64,000 nt of DNA from Pseudonocardiales bacterium (GCA_019244165.1 JAFATA010000040.1:1-64000), one strand, 5' to 3'. Shown: positions 1 to 8,779, counted from the stretch's first letter. Notes: generated by a model from the letters alone, not told the origin. A program made the numbers and translations.

Positions 1-49
1 ATGACTCATGATCGCTCTCCTTCCAACGTCGGAGAGTGAATCATCGCCT

Positions 50-118
50 GGTTATGCCGATCTCACACTGCCACGCACCCCCCTCACCAGCGGCTTCCCC
101 ACCCAGATCGGCATAACC
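50..118. repeat. 14-nt perfect inverted repeat beside transposase remnant
   Basis: The 14 bases at 50-63 (GGTTATGCCGATCT) reappear as their exact reverse complement at 105-118, with 41 nt between. The right arm ends 15 nt before the open part of the transposase remnant. It could be a hairpin, the two ends of a small deleted element, or a recombinase target; the sequence alone does not decide. No gene is seen before it. Confidence 0.5.
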
Positions 119-133
119 CGCACCTCGACATAG

Positions 134-853
134 TCCGCCTACTACGCTGGGGCGTTCATCGCCGCCTGCCGCCGCGCTGGGGCCTACTTCTCGGTCACGG
201 TGCGCATGGACCCCAAGATCCGGCGCGCGATCACCAGCATCGACGAGAGCGCCTGGGTGCCGATCACATACCCCCACGCCCTCTACGACGAGCAAGCCGG
301 CACCTGGATCTCCGACGCCGAGACCGCCGAAGTGCCCTACACCGCCTTCGCCACCAAGGGCACCCACCGCACCGAGGACCGGCTGATCGTGCGGCGCGTC
401 CGCCGGCTCAACCCGAAAGCCATCCCCCAGGGCCAGGGTGAGCTCTTTGTCACCTACCGCTACCACGCGGTGTTCACCGACAGCCCGTTTCCGCTCACCC
501 AGGCCGAGTCCCACCATCGCGGGCACGCCATCATCGAGCAACTCTTCGCCGATCTGATCGACGGACCCCTCGCCCACCTGCCCTCGGCCTCATTTACCGC
601 CAACGCCGCGTGGCTTCAGCTCGCCATCACCGCCCACGCGCTGACCCCTGCCCTGGGCACCCTCGCCTCGGCCCGCCACGCCCACGCCCGAGGCGCGACC
701 CTCCGCACCGAGCTCATCCACCTCGCCGGCCGTCCCGCCCGCAGTGGACGAGACCACATCACCTGGCACCTGCCCGAAGCCTGGCCCTGGCAAGACGCCT
801 GGCAGGGCGCCTTCGCCGCCACCCACCGAGGACCCCCAGCCCTCGCCGCCTGA
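134..853 (+). pseudogene. IS1380-like DDE transposase remnant (C-terminal part)
   Basis: The frame is open from 134 and reads SAYYAGAFIAACRRAG, then FSVTVRMDPKIRRAI. These are characteristic of the central and C-terminal catalytic part of IS1380-family transposases (usually about 450-470 aa). An in-frame TAG sits at 131-133, where the family normally has the Asp of a DSAYY motif, and the region 5' of it is not coding. The first ATG in frame (206) would give 216 aa, about half a transposase. The C-terminal half, with WHLPEAWPWQ, is intact to the stop at 853. It is a 5'-truncated, non-functional copy. The sequence around 999-1016 (ggtggatccaggctgagg) resembles the terminal inverted repeat of such elements, but the left end was not found. 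Confidence 0.75.
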
Positions 854-859
854 CCCTGA

Positions 860-1844
860 CCACTCGCCCGAAAGGGCCCGACCGCAGACCTCACGTGGAC
901 AAGCCGGATAGGGGGCCGGCGGATACCACACGCCCACGATCGAGCATTCCCCAACGAAGATCAACTAAACGACTCAGAATGATCACTCAAATTCGGGCGG
1001 TGGATCCAGGCTGAGGGCGGCCAGGGCTCGCCTAGCCTATGTGAGCAGCTGCTGCACGATGATGGGCTAACACGAACAGCCACGGCAGGGTGGTGAACCT
1101 GCGTGGGGGGTGGCTAAACGAGTTGGTCAATATGGTGAGCGGCGATGGGGGCGAACTGCACTGCTGTGTGCGTCGGCACTTGGTCAGTGGAAAAGACGTT
1201 GCTGGCAACCTGGGAGCTGAGCCATCTGTGGGCGTGGGCACTAACCACCCGCATCGCTCTCGACACGCACAGCAACGTTAACCAGGCGTGAGGCCCAGTT
1301 CGCAGGGCTCGCTCAAGTACTCTGCCAGCCCACTCGACATTTTCGCTGCCGTTGAGGTTGCCGACGGGGCGCGGGCTTGGCGCCGTTGAGCGTGCGGATG
1401 ACGCTGCGGGCGCTGGCCTAGTTTGATTTGGTGGATCGGCACCGCCACCGTGACGATCTTCGGGTCGGTAGGGCACGGCCCTCCCCGTCTGCTTTTCTGC
1501 CAGAGTCGCGCGGGAGGACCGTGCGGGCGCACGTGGAGCTGCGGCGTGCTCACGGTAGAGACGTTTGTGGCGTGGGGCAGCTGGCGCGGAGGTTGAGGTG
1601 TCCACTCGATGGGTAGCGGCCGTGGGCTCACCATCAGCGGTGACTTCCAGTCCCTTTGTCCAACCGGTAACGTGCACTTTCAAGGTGCTCCTCGAACTGG
1701 CAGAGATAAGGATCCACGCCCTGGCACCCCGAGCAACATGATCAATTTAAGCTACGTGGCATTGGTGGCTGAGGTGGCCGAGGTTCGAGGCCGTGATAGC
1801 CCCACTCCGGTATTGCAGTCGAGTTTTACCTCACAACTTTTACC
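860..1844. other. No convincing gene (about 1 kb)
   Basis: Only short overlapping open frames with unnatural, Arg/Pro- or His-rich composition occur here on both strands. GC content is lower and more uneven than in neighbouring genes, with AT-rich patches near 960-990 and 1735-1760. It fits decayed mobile DNA next to the transposase remnant, but no family is recognisable. A possible right end of the IS1380-like element lies at about 999-1016. Confidence 0.4.
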
Positions 1845-2375
1845 TCACAACGACACGCAGGAGGGTTGCTCATCGTCGCGCAGGACCGACTCCTGGTGGA
1901 AGGTCTTGTCGTACGCAGCGCGTATCTCGTCGATCTTCTTGCTGGCGTCGCTCGCCGAGTCCTGCGGGTAGATCAGGATCAACATGTCGCTGGCTTCATG
2001 GTCGATCACGCCGTTGGTCTCCCGATACTGGCCCATCGCGGGCACCACCGTGAATCCGGCCGGGAACCGGGGAGTGACCTCCCGGTCGAGGAACTGGGCG
2101 AAGGCCGCGTCGGTGACCGTGCCGCCGCCAGGAATTGACTTGCCGAAAAACAGCTCGGTACGCGCGTACGCCGTCTCAGTGGCGGCACACCGTGTTGCTG
2201 GCGCGGTGCTGCTGTTCGCGGTGACGGCGGGGAAGTGGGTTCCCGCGCAGCCCATCAGCGGTCCTATCGCCAGCAGCGCCGTCCCCACCATGGTGGCGGA
2301 GCGCCAGTGTCCCCACCAATTCCTCACCGGTTGACACACTGTTCTCACAAGCATCGCATCCCCCTTTCGTCGCAA
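1845..2375 (-). CDS. DUF3574 family lipoprotein
   Basis: A 176-aa protein. The N-terminus has a positively charged stretch, a hydrophobic core and a lipobox ending LMGC (Cys about 43), so it should be exported and lipid-anchored. The mature part has the DUF3574 pattern: ARTELFFGKSIPGGGTVTD, then FLDREVTPRFPAGFTVV, and a C-terminal segment with IRAAYDKTFHQESVLR. The family has no established function; members are small secreted or lipoproteins. The annotated ATG is the longest form; an internal Met (about residue 8) would leave a more typical signal peptide. It stands alone between mobile-element fossils. Confidence 0.75.
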   Translation of the reverse strand: MRRKGDAMLVRTVCQPVRNWWGHWRSATMVGTALLAIGPLMGCAGTHFPAVTANSSTAPATRCAATETAYARTELFFGKSIPGGGTVTDAAFAQFLDREVTPRFPAGFTVVPAMGQYRETNGVIDHEASDMLILIYPQDSASDASKKIDEIRAAYDKTFHQESVLRDDEQPSCVSL

Positions 2376-2589
2376 TGCCTGAACCTCATTCAGAAGTCTT
2401 CGGTCCGTGGGCTGGCTCGTGCCCGCCGGTGATGCAAAGCGGTGCTTGATCAGCGAAACTGTGGCACCGCCGAGACCAGTATCCCCAACGACACCTCATC
2501 CGGCCGCACCACCCACCCTCAACCATGATCGCCGACCGTGCCACTCGCCGCGACCAACATCACGACGCGACGCCGCCTCGTGACGGGCG

Positions 2590-2727
2590 TTGCTGCGTAG
2601 TCAGGCCAGCGGGCTGCTGGCCTGCGACTTCTTCCACATCGACTGCGCGGTAACCCTCCGGCGCTTGTCCTGCTTCGTCGTCATGGAGGTCAGCTCCCGA
2701 TGCATGCACATCCTCCGCTATGTGCTA
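2590..2727 (+). pseudogene. Integrase-core (rve) transposase fragment
   Basis: About 46 codons read [18 protein letters not shown], then [14 protein letters not shown]. This matches the first catalytic-Asp region of rve-type transposases common in actinobacteria (pattern FLRAQAxGxLAxDFFHVDT, then a VHxxGVTxxP segment). The usual continuation is lost immediately after MHIL, and nothing upstream matches the N-terminal helix-turn-helix. It is an internal fragment of a dead insertion sequence, 14 nt from the 3' end of neuB. Confidence 0.6.
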
Positions 2728-2741
2728 ACGGTGGCGCGCCG

Positions 2742-3794
2742 TCATGTGGAATCTTGTGCGTGTTCCGTAGTGTCAAGGGCGGATTCGTGGATCAGTTCGT
2801 CTGCGTGCAGCGCTCGGCGCAGCCGACTGCCGACCAGCGATTCCAGCCGTACTGCGGGGATGCCGCCGGCGGGTTTCTTGGCGGTCAGGTCGCTGGCCGC
2901 GAGGACATGCCCAGCGGGCAGCGCGCGGCGGGCGACTAGGGAACGGCCGAATAGCGCGCGCATCGGCGCCAGCTCAGTCGCGACTTGGTCCTTGTCGACG
3001 GGCGCCACGAGTGCCGCGCTGAGATAGCGGACACCTTCGACGAGCGTGCGCAGCTCGCTGGTGGTCACGGAGGCGGCGACGTCGGGGCCGAACATCTCCC
3101 GGGACAGTGTCACGTGCACCTCGATCACGCGTCCACCGAGTACGATCGTGGCCAGTGCCGGGAAGATCGTCCCGGAGTGGTCCGATAGCCCGGCCACGCA
3201 GCCGTAGCGCTGCTGGATCTCCCCCAGCACGTTGAGCCCGACCCGCTGCGGCGCGACAGGGTAGGCCGAGGTGCATTGCAGCACGGCCAGCGGACCGGCA
3301 CCACCCGCCCGCAACCGCGCGACCGCCGCGTCGAGCTCGAACCAGCCACTCATCCCGCTGGACAGCAACACCGGCTGCCCCGTCTGGGCCACCGCGTCCA
3401 GCAACTGCGGGTTGGCGACCTCCCCGGAGGCGACCTTCCACGCGGCGACGCCAACGTGGCGCAGCAGCTCGACTGCCTCCAGCGAGAACGGGGAACTCAA
3501 GAACGCCAGCCCGCGATCCTGCGCGTGCTGCCGCAGCCCGTCCCAAGCCTGAGGCGTGAATTCCATCCGTTTCCAGTACTCGTATCGCGTGTCATCGCAG
3601 TAGCTAAATTTGACTCGCCAGGGTTCGTCGGTCCGGCTCTCCGCAGCGGCGATGTGGGTCTGGAACTTCACCGCATCGGCACCCGCGGCGGCGATCGCGT
3701 CGATGAACGCGTGCGCGGTGCCCAGACTGCCGTCGTGCGCCTGGCCGACCTCACCAATCACGACAGGGCGGTCATTCCAGTCAAGTACAGTCAC
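2742..3794 (-). CDS. neuB: N-acetylneuraminate synthase-like (NeuB) nonulosonate synthase
   Basis: The family condenses phosphoenolpyruvate with an N-acetyl amino sugar to make a nine-carbon acid (sialic, legionaminic or pseudaminic type). The 350-aa product has the NeuB TIM barrel ([20 protein letters not shown], then [15 protein letters not shown], then [16 protein letters not shown], then [14 protein letters not shown]). A C-terminal SAF/antifreeze-like domain ([19 protein letters not shown]) occupies about the last 60 residues. The GTG at 3794 fits the family N-terminus ([17 protein letters not shown]); the in-frame extension upstream looks non-coding. Exact substrate specificity cannot be read from sequence. 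A truncated copy of its 5' end lies upstream. Confidence 0.85.
   Translation of the reverse strand: MTVLDWNDRPVVIGEVGQAHDGSLGTAHAFIDAIAAAGADAVKFQTHIAAAESRTDEPWRVKFSYCDDTRYEYWKRMEFTPQAWDGLRQHAQDRGLAFLSSPFSLEAVELLRHVGVAAWKVASGEVANPQLLDAVAQTGQPVLLSSGMSGWFELDAAVARLRAGGAGPLAVLQCTSAYPVAPQRVGLNVLGEIQQRYGCVAGLSDHSGTIFPALATIVLGGRVIEVHVTLSREMFGPDVAASVTTSELRTLVEGVRYLSAALVAPVDKDQVATELAPMRALFGRSLVARRALPAGHVLAASDLTAKKPAGGIPAVRLESLVGSRLRRALHADELIHESALDTTEHAQDST
3610..3794 (-). repeat. Direct repeat, copy A (5' end of intact neuB)
   Basis: This 185-nt stretch encodes the first 61 or so residues of the intact NeuB. It recurs at 4019-4203 in the same orientation with a constant 409-nt offset. The central 100 nt are almost identical, while the first ten codons have diverged. 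Homology stops in both copies at the Phe-Ser codons of VKFS. Confidence 0.85.
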
Positions 3795-3978
3795 GGCACG
3801 CAGTGTCCCACCCGAAGGCCTACGGACGTGCCAAGGACGCTGACGGGTCGCGACCGCGAGCTTACGGTTGCCACGACCGCCTCCTGACATCCCGCGCAAG
3901 GTTCTGACCGCGGCGGATCGCCGTCCGGATCCAGGTGACACGTCTCGGGGTCACTGTCCGAGCCAACGTCTATGCAGG

Positions 3979-4203
3979 TCATCGCATAGTGGGTAAAAGA
4001 GGCTTGAGCCCGCTGAACTTGACCCGCCATGGTTCGTCGGTGCAGCTCTCGGCGGCGGCGATATGGGTCTGGAACTTCACCGCATCGGCACCCGCGGCGG
4101 CGATCGCGTCGATGAACGCGTGCACGGTGCCCAGACTGCCGTCGTGCGCCTGACCGACCTCTCCGATTACCACGATCGGGTGGTCCCTATCGAGTAAAGT
4201 CAC
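3979..4203 (-). pseudogene. Truncated duplicate of neuB 5' end
   Basis: A 74-codon frame from a GTG at 4203 repeats the first 61 or so residues of NeuB ([20 protein letters not shown], then [13 protein letters not shown]). It then leaves the family sequence after VKFS and ends with an unrelated short tail (GLKPLLPTMR). It lacks most of the barrel and the SAF domain, so it cannot be an active synthase. The start is only 29 nt from the divergent methyltransferase start, the usual spacing for a shared control region. This hints that it could be the original 5' end and the downstream full gene the newcomer, or the reverse. Confidence 0.8.
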
Positions 4204-4232
4204 TTTAAGAATTCATCAATCTTCTCGAAAGG

Positions 4233-5159
4233 GTGAAAAACTTGGCACAGACGGTGATGAAGGACCAAATCGCTGCTCTCGGTTACGACTATGGTGCGCA
4301 GGCGATACACCGGCCCGCGGAGTGCAACCTGTGCGGGGCAACCGGCCGTGCGGTGGTACTCGCTCAGCGAGACCGCTACGGCTACCCGGCCATCTTCGTG
4401 GTGTGCCGGCGTTGTGGGCTCGGTTACCTTTGCCCGCGGCTGAGCGCTACCCAGTACGCGCACTTCTACTCCGAGGTCTATCGGCCGCTGGTCTCGGCCT
4501 ACCACGGCCGCCGTATTGACGCCGAAACCGTGCAGCTCGAGCAACACGGTTATGCGAGCACGCTCGCCGCGTTTCTGCTCCCGCTGCTCCCGTCGTCGCC
4601 GCGCACGATCCTCGACGTCGGCGGCTCCACGGGAGTGGTCTCCAAGGTACTGGCGGAACGCCTGCACGCGGGGGCAACCGTCCTCGACCCCTGCCCTGGC
4701 GAACTCTCGGTCGCGCGCGCCGCTGGGATGGAGACGGTCGCCGGGCTCGTCGAGGACTTCGATCCGGGGGAGCGCACGTGGGATCTCGTGCTGCTGTGTC
4801 AGACGATTGACCATCTCCTCGATGTCCGCGGCACGCTGGCGGCGCTGCGCCAGATGCTGACCAGCGACGGCCGGGCGTTCGTCGACATCGTCGACGTCGA
4901 TGTCCTGCTGCGTCGAACCGGCAGCATCGAGCGGGTAGTCAAGATCGATCACCCCTATTACCTGACCCGCCCGACCACGGTGGCGCTGTTCGCGCTGGCC
5001 GGTTTCGCGATCGTCGCCGAGCGGGTGACCGATGATGGCCATCGGGGCTTTGTGCTCGCTGCGGGACAGCGCGCCGAGCCCGACTGGCTAGCCCTGGAAA
5101 TCACCGCAGCGCAGTTTTTGAGCACCCTATCGGCCCGGCGAGCGGGTGAGCTCGGGTAA
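4233..5159 (+). CDS. Class I SAM-dependent methyltransferase with N-terminal zinc-binding motif
   Basis: A 308-aa protein. The N-terminus has two CxxC pairs (CNLCG near residue 31 and CRRCG near 54), a putative zinc site typical of sugar and nucleotide-sugar methyltransferases. It is followed by a Rossmann SAM-binding core (TILDVGGSTGVVSKVL), an acidic segment after it (TVLDPCPGELSVARAAGM) and a post-motif (DLVLLCQTIDHLLD). The GTG at 4233 follows an AAAGG-type ribosome site. It lies between the neuB copies (divergent) and neuC (downstream, 85 nt), so methylation of a nonulosonic acid or a precursor sugar is a plausible inference, not shown. Confidence 0.7.
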   Translation: MKNLAQTVMKDQIAALGYDYGAQAIHRPAECNLCGATGRAVVLAQRDRYGYPAIFVVCRRCGLGYLCPRLSATQYAHFYSEVYRPLVSAYHGRRIDAETVQLEQHGYASTLAAFLLPLLPSSPRTILDVGGSTGVVSKVLAERLHAGATVLDPCPGELSVARAAGMETVAGLVEDFDPGERTWDLVLLCQTIDHLLDVRGTLAALRQMLTSDGRAFVDIVDVDVLLRRTGSIERVVKIDHPYYLTRPTTVALFALAGFAIVAERVTDDGHRGFVLAAGQRAEPDWLALEITAAQFLSTLSARRAGELG

Positions 5160-5244
5160 CGGGCGGTCCCCGGGACGGCCACGGTACGGTTTGATCGACG
5201 CACGTTCTGTCTTCCCGTCGTTTTCGTTCCCAGGAGGCACCGAC

Positions 5245-6438
5245 GTGCCTGGCCGTCGCAAAAAGATCTGCGTCGTCGTCGCCAGCCGGGCCAACCTGGC
5301 GCGGGTCACCACGGTGCTGGAGGCCGTCCGGGAGCACCCCGCGCTGGAGCTGCAGGTGATCGCCGCTGCGTCGGTGCTGATGGAACGCTTCGGCAGCGCG
5401 GTGAACGTGCTGGAAGCCGCCGGTTTCGTCCCCGACGCCAAGATTCCGTTCGTCATCGAGGGCCAGACCCCGGCGATGATGGCGAAATCCACCGGGCTGG
5501 GCCTGCTGGAGTTGCCGAGTGCCCTCGAGCGGCTCCAACCCGACATCGTCCTCACCGTCGCCGACCGCTACGAGACGATCGCGACGGCGATCGCCGGCGC
5601 CTACATGAACATTCCCGTCGCTCACACGCAAGGTGGCGAGGTGTCCGGGTCGATCGACGAGAGCGTCCGACACGCGATCACCAAACTGTCCCACCTTCAC
5701 TTTCCGGCAACCGAGCTCAGCGCCCGCCGCGTCCTCGCGATGGGCGAGGACCCGCGATATGTGTTCAACGTCGGCTGCCCGTCGATCGACCTGGTTGCCC
5801 GGAGCCGCCCGGGCACCCGCCGCGACGCGTTGCTCAACCACTGCGGCCCCGGTTCGCCGATCGATCCCGAGCAGCCCTATCTGCTGGTCATGCAGCACGG
5901 CGTCACCACCGAATACGGCCACGGCCTCGCCCAGATGACCGCGACCTTGCGCGCGGTCACCTCCCTCGGGATGCAGGCGCTGGTTTTCTGGCCGAACGTG
6001 GATGCCGGCAGCAACGAGGTCGCCACCGGCATCCGGCAGTTCCGCGATCAGGGTCTGGCGCGGCGCTGCCAGTTCTTCCGCAACCTGCCGGCCGAGGACT
6101 TCGCCCGGCTGATGACGCACTGCGCCTGCATGATCGGCAACTCGTCGGCGGCCCTGCGTGAAGGCGCCTACCTGGGTACCCCGGCGGTCAGCGTCGGCAC
6201 CCGCCAACGCGATCGGGAGTGCGGCCCGAACGTGGTCTTTACCTCCCATGACCCCCTCGGGATCGCCGAAGCGGTCCGGACCCAGATCGCCCACGGCCGC
6301 TACCAGCGCAGCCACCTGTTCGGTTCCGGCACCGCGGGACGCGCCATCGCAGACATCCTGGCCACAGTGACCCCCCCAGTCCAGAAACGCCTGCACTACG
6401 ATCCCGCCGCCCTACTCGCCGCCCCCGCACCGGTGTAG
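5245..6438 (+). CDS. neuC: UDP-N-acetylglucosamine 2-epimerase, hydrolysing (NeuC-like)
   Basis: The family makes N-acetylmannosamine, or the equivalent diacetamido sugar, from a UDP-sugar for nonulosonate synthesis. The 397-aa product shows the NeuC signature HTQGGEVSGSIDESVRHAIT and KLSHLHFPATELSARRV, the N-terminal Rossmann strand (KKICVVVASRANLARV), and the C-terminal UDP-binding segment (CMIGNSSAALREGAYLGTPA). The GTG at 5245 was chosen because AGGAGG lies 7 nt upstream and the family motif starts just after it. With neuB this supplies two of the three core steps. No CMP-sugar synthetase (NeuA) is in the window. Confidence 0.85.
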   Translation: MPGRRKKICVVVASRANLARVTTVLEAVREHPALELQVIAAASVLMERFGSAVNVLEAAGFVPDAKIPFVIEGQTPAMMAKSTGLGLLELPSALERLQPDIVLTVADRYETIATAIAGAYMNIPVAHTQGGEVSGSIDESVRHAITKLSHLHFPATELSARRVLAMGEDPRYVFNVGCPSIDLVARSRPGTRRDALLNHCGPGSPIDPEQPYLLVMQHGVTTEYGHGLAQMTATLRAVTSLGMQALVFWPNVDAGSNEVATGIRQFRDQGLARRCQFFRNLPAEDFARLMTHCACMIGNSSAALREGAYLGTPAVSVGTRQRDRECGPNVVFTSHDPLGIAEAVRTQIAHGRYQRSHLFGSGTAGRAIADILATVTPPVQKRLHYDPAALLAAPAPV

Positions 6439-6458
6439 GTCGGTGGGAGGGTGAGCGC

Positions 6459-6640
6459 TCACACGACGATCACGGGCAGCTGGGCGTCGAGCACGACGAA
6501 ATCCTCCGGGTCCGACGTGACGACATGATGGTTACGTTCCCGAGCTCCGTCTCGTCGAGCAGCACCCGCAACCGTCGGTCACCACGCTCGACGGCGATCA
6601 GCGCTCCGGCATCCAGGGTCAGTCCGGATGGCCTGCTCAC
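6459..6640 (-). pseudogene. PIN-domain (VapC-like) toxin with internal deletion
   Basis: From a GTG at 6640 the frame reads LTLDAGALIAVERGDRRLRV, the classic first Asp and helix of a PIN-domain ribonuclease. It then jumps, in a different frame, to a C-terminal PIN segment reading VVTSDPEDFVVLDAQLPVIV with a stop at 6459-6461. The roughly 60-80 residues between (which hold the other acidic catalytic residues) are missing. The toxin is therefore dead. Its start overlaps the stop of the antitoxin remnant by 3 nt, as in functional vapBC pairs. Confidence 0.75.
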
Positions 6641-6878
6641 CGGGAAAGACCAAGTTCCACCTGGGCCGCCGCGCGTTCCGCATCGGACGGCGGACCCGCT
6701 GGGTCGACCATCCCCCACTCGTCGAGCAGCTCGCGAAGGGTTACCGAGCGCCCATAGTGGCGCAGCGCCTGGGTGACATACGCACTGAGACCGATTCGGC
6801 CTTGCCGTCATCGACGGCCTGGCGAGCATCCCGGACGAGCTGCGCGGGGATCGTGACGGTGACGCGAGCTACTGTCAT
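6637..6878 (-). pseudogene. Frameshifted VapB-like antitoxin
   Basis: From ATG 6878 the frame reads MTVARVTVTIPAQLVRDARQ and on to AVDDGKAESVS, a ribbon-helix-helix N-terminus. One base is then missing. In the shifted frame it continues AYVTQALRHYGRSVTLRELL and a linker to a tail ending AAAQVELGLSR, with its stop overlapping the toxin start. Read across the shift it is a normal antitoxin of about 80 residues. As given, it would stop after about 44 codons. A sequencing error is possible, but the toxin next to it is independently damaged. Confidence 0.75.
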
Positions 6879-6925
6879 ACGATCATCTTACTCATGTCAC
6901 GGGCAAGGTAGCTGCGCAGTGGTGG

Positions 6926-7816
6926 TCATGTTTCTTCTGCCTGCAGGTCGGCGATGATGTGGTCGATCAATGCGTGTGCGGTTTCGGCACAGGCAGCCCC
7001 AGTCCGTAGGTGATCGAACTCGCCTCGGTACCGGGCCACGCTGGCGGGCTCGCTGATGGTGACCTCGTCGGTGACGAGTTCGACAACGATCAAGGTGTCG
7101 GCATCATTGGCGCGGTCGGCATAGATCTGGAAACCTTCTGGGTAGATGGTCTTCGCCTGGCCGCGCAACGGCAGAATGCCGATCTGGAGGTTGGGCAGTG
7201 CCATCACCGCGCGGATGTGCCGAATTTGTTCGATTTGCAGCGCGATTGACCTCGGGCGCCAACGCAGCGCAGCCTCAGTCATGAGAATGGTGAACTGCTT
7301 GGACTGGTCGAGCAGCACGGCTTGGCGGTGCATCCGGCCCTCGACTTTCCCGGCGATGTCCTCCTTATTGCCGCCCTTATTGTTACCGCCGGCCATCTCG
7401 AACACGAGCCTGGCATACTCGCGGACCTGAAGCAGGCCGGGGACGACAGCATGGTCGTAGACACCGATCGTGGCTGCGGAGGCCTCCAGCGCGGCGGTCT
7501 CCCGCTGGGTCTGGTCGACACCAGCAGGCAGCCGGGATCGCCAGGGGCGGATCTGGCTGGCAGCCGCTTCGGCGAGGGACGCCAACTCATCACGGACAGC
7601 GGCCGACGCTCCGGTGACGCGCACCCACACCTCGATCTCGTCAAGCCGGACGAGGCGATCGCCGGATTCCATCCTGGAAACGGTCGCCGGGCTCAGCGCG
7701 AGTTCGGCGGCAAGATCCTCATTGCGCAGCCCGGCGAGCTCACGTAATGCCCTGAGCCTGGACCCGAGACGCTGACGCGGGGTGACGCCAGCCCTGCCGG
7801 GGATTCGAGTCATCAC
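6926..7816 (-). CDS. XRE-family regulator with DUF5753 (Scr1-type) domain
   Basis: A 296-aa protein. Residues about 14-70 form an XRE helix-turn-helix (LGSRLRALRELAGLRNEDLA, then LSPATVSRMESGDR). The remaining 200 residues are the DUF5753 domain (YDHAVVPGLLQVREYARLVF, then LQIEQIRHIRAVMALPNLQI, then ILPLRGQ). The family is abundant in Streptomyces and Pseudonocardiaceae, usually next to a small DUF397 or DUF6879 gene. Here the DUF6879 gene lies 27 nt upstream in the same direction, and a graspetide methyltransferase beyond it is divergent. It ends near the dead vapBC pair but does not overlap it. Confidence 0.85.
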   Translation of the reverse strand: MMTRIPGRAGVTPRQRLGSRLRALRELAGLRNEDLAAELALSPATVSRMESGDRLVRLDEIEVWVRVTGASAAVRDELASLAEAAASQIRPWRSRLPAGVDQTQRETAALEASAATIGVYDHAVVPGLLQVREYARLVFEMAGGNNKGGNKEDIAGKVEGRMHRQAVLLDQSKQFTILMTEAALRWRPRSIALQIEQIRHIRAVMALPNLQIGILPLRGQAKTIYPEGFQIYADRANDADTLIVVELVTDEVTISEPASVARYRGEFDHLRTGAACAETAHALIDHIIADLQAEET

Positions 7817-7843
7817 CGCAGCGCCCAGCCACCAGCCTCCAGC

Positions 7844-8347
7844 TCAGGCATCGAGCGCGGCGTACTCGTGAAGAGGTACCGACAGGGCGATGGTGAGGTC
7901 ACGCTCTCGCCGACATTGCTCGATGACCTCGGGGTCCTCCGTGATGGCGAAGTCGGTGAGATGGCAGGCGGCGTCGTAGTGCAGCGGCATGGCAAACGCG
8001 TCCGCCGCCTCAGCGTCGAATAGCCAGAAATCCCGACGCAGCGCCGCCAGCTCCGGATGCAGGCCCCGGTCCGCGATGCGGACGTCCTCGCCAGCAGCGA
8101 GGTTGGCCTTGTAGCCAACCATCTCGAAGCACAAGTAGTCCGTCAGTGGGCGGCTAAGCACGTGCACCCGCCGCCACCGTGCGCCCGCAGCGGTGGTGTC
8201 AGCCACTCGCTTCAGCCACGGAACAGTCCGTGTGGAGCGTTCGGGGAGCGGCTTCCCAGCAAGAAAGACGGCGAACTCTTCGTCTTCATCGTCGGCGTAG
8301 CGGGGCAGAGTTTCCAGGCGGAACGCGGTGACGGCGACCTGGCCAAC
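7844..8347 (-). pseudogene. DUF6879 family protein, 5'-truncated
   Basis: The coding frame can be followed past the first usable start (GTG 8206, 120 aa). Upstream it still reads as family sequence: FRLETLPRYADDEDEEFAVF, then FLAGKPLPERSTRTVPWLKR. So the gene begins about 45 codons earlier than any available start codon. The frame is closed by a TAG at 8348-8350, and no ATG or GTG lies between, so the first ten or so codons and the start site are gone. The C-terminal part (YLCFEMVGYKANLAAGEDVR, then FWLFD) is intact. DUF6879 proteins accompany XRE/DUF5753 regulators; their role is not established. A 120-aa product from GTG 8206 is possible. Confidence 0.7.
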
Positions 8348-8779
8348 CTAGGCAGCGTGCGGACCACCGCACACCAGTTCCAGGACTGGGTACACGACAA
8401 GCACCACGAAGCTCGCGTGATTGTGGTCGGCGACCAGATATTCGCGGTCTTTATCCACGCTGGCTCGCCGGCCTCGCGGATAGATTGGCGCGCCGACTAC
8501 GCCGCCTTACGGTATGAACTGACCGAGCTTCCGGTTACCGTTGAGAACGGCGTGCGGGGTTATATGGCGGCGTTCGGGCTAGTCTACGCGGCATTCGACT
8601 TCGCTATCGACGCCGCCGATCAATGGTTCTTTCTGGAGGCCAACACCGCAGGGCAGTACGGCTTCCTGGAGTCGAATACCGGCGCGCCGATCAGTGCGTC
8701 ACTGGCGGATCTTCTCGCGGGAGGGCTTCGTGGCCGACTGGACCGTCCACGCCGCGCGTCTGGCCGACGAGCTCACTGA
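8345..8779 (+). pseudogene. ATP-grasp RiPP maturase (TgmB-like) C-terminal fragment
   Basis: From about 8345 the plus strand reads NLGSVRTTAHQFQDWV, then ARVIVVGDQIFAVFIHAG, then SRIDWRADYAALRYEL, then FFLEANTAGQYGFLE. This is the C-terminal 130-140 residues of a GRASP-type ATP-grasp peptide maturase, colinear with the second half of the intact TgmB at 27153-28118. The N-terminal pre-ATP-grasp half is missing. An open frame continues upstream to an ATG at 8057, but that part is antisense to the DUF6879 gene and not ATP-grasp sequence. The stop at 8779 overlaps the methyltransferase start by 50 nt. Confidence 0.75.

Noticed and set aside
6459-6878. Programmed frameshift in the antitoxin
   Set aside because: No slippery heptamer or downstream structure is apparent at the shift, and the toxin is damaged separately. 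Decay or a sequencing error is simpler.
8057-8779. 240-codon gene from ATG 8057 as a complete ATP-grasp enzyme
   Set aside because: The first 90 or so codons are antisense to the DUF6879 gene; only the portion from about 8345 resembles ATP-grasp sequence.
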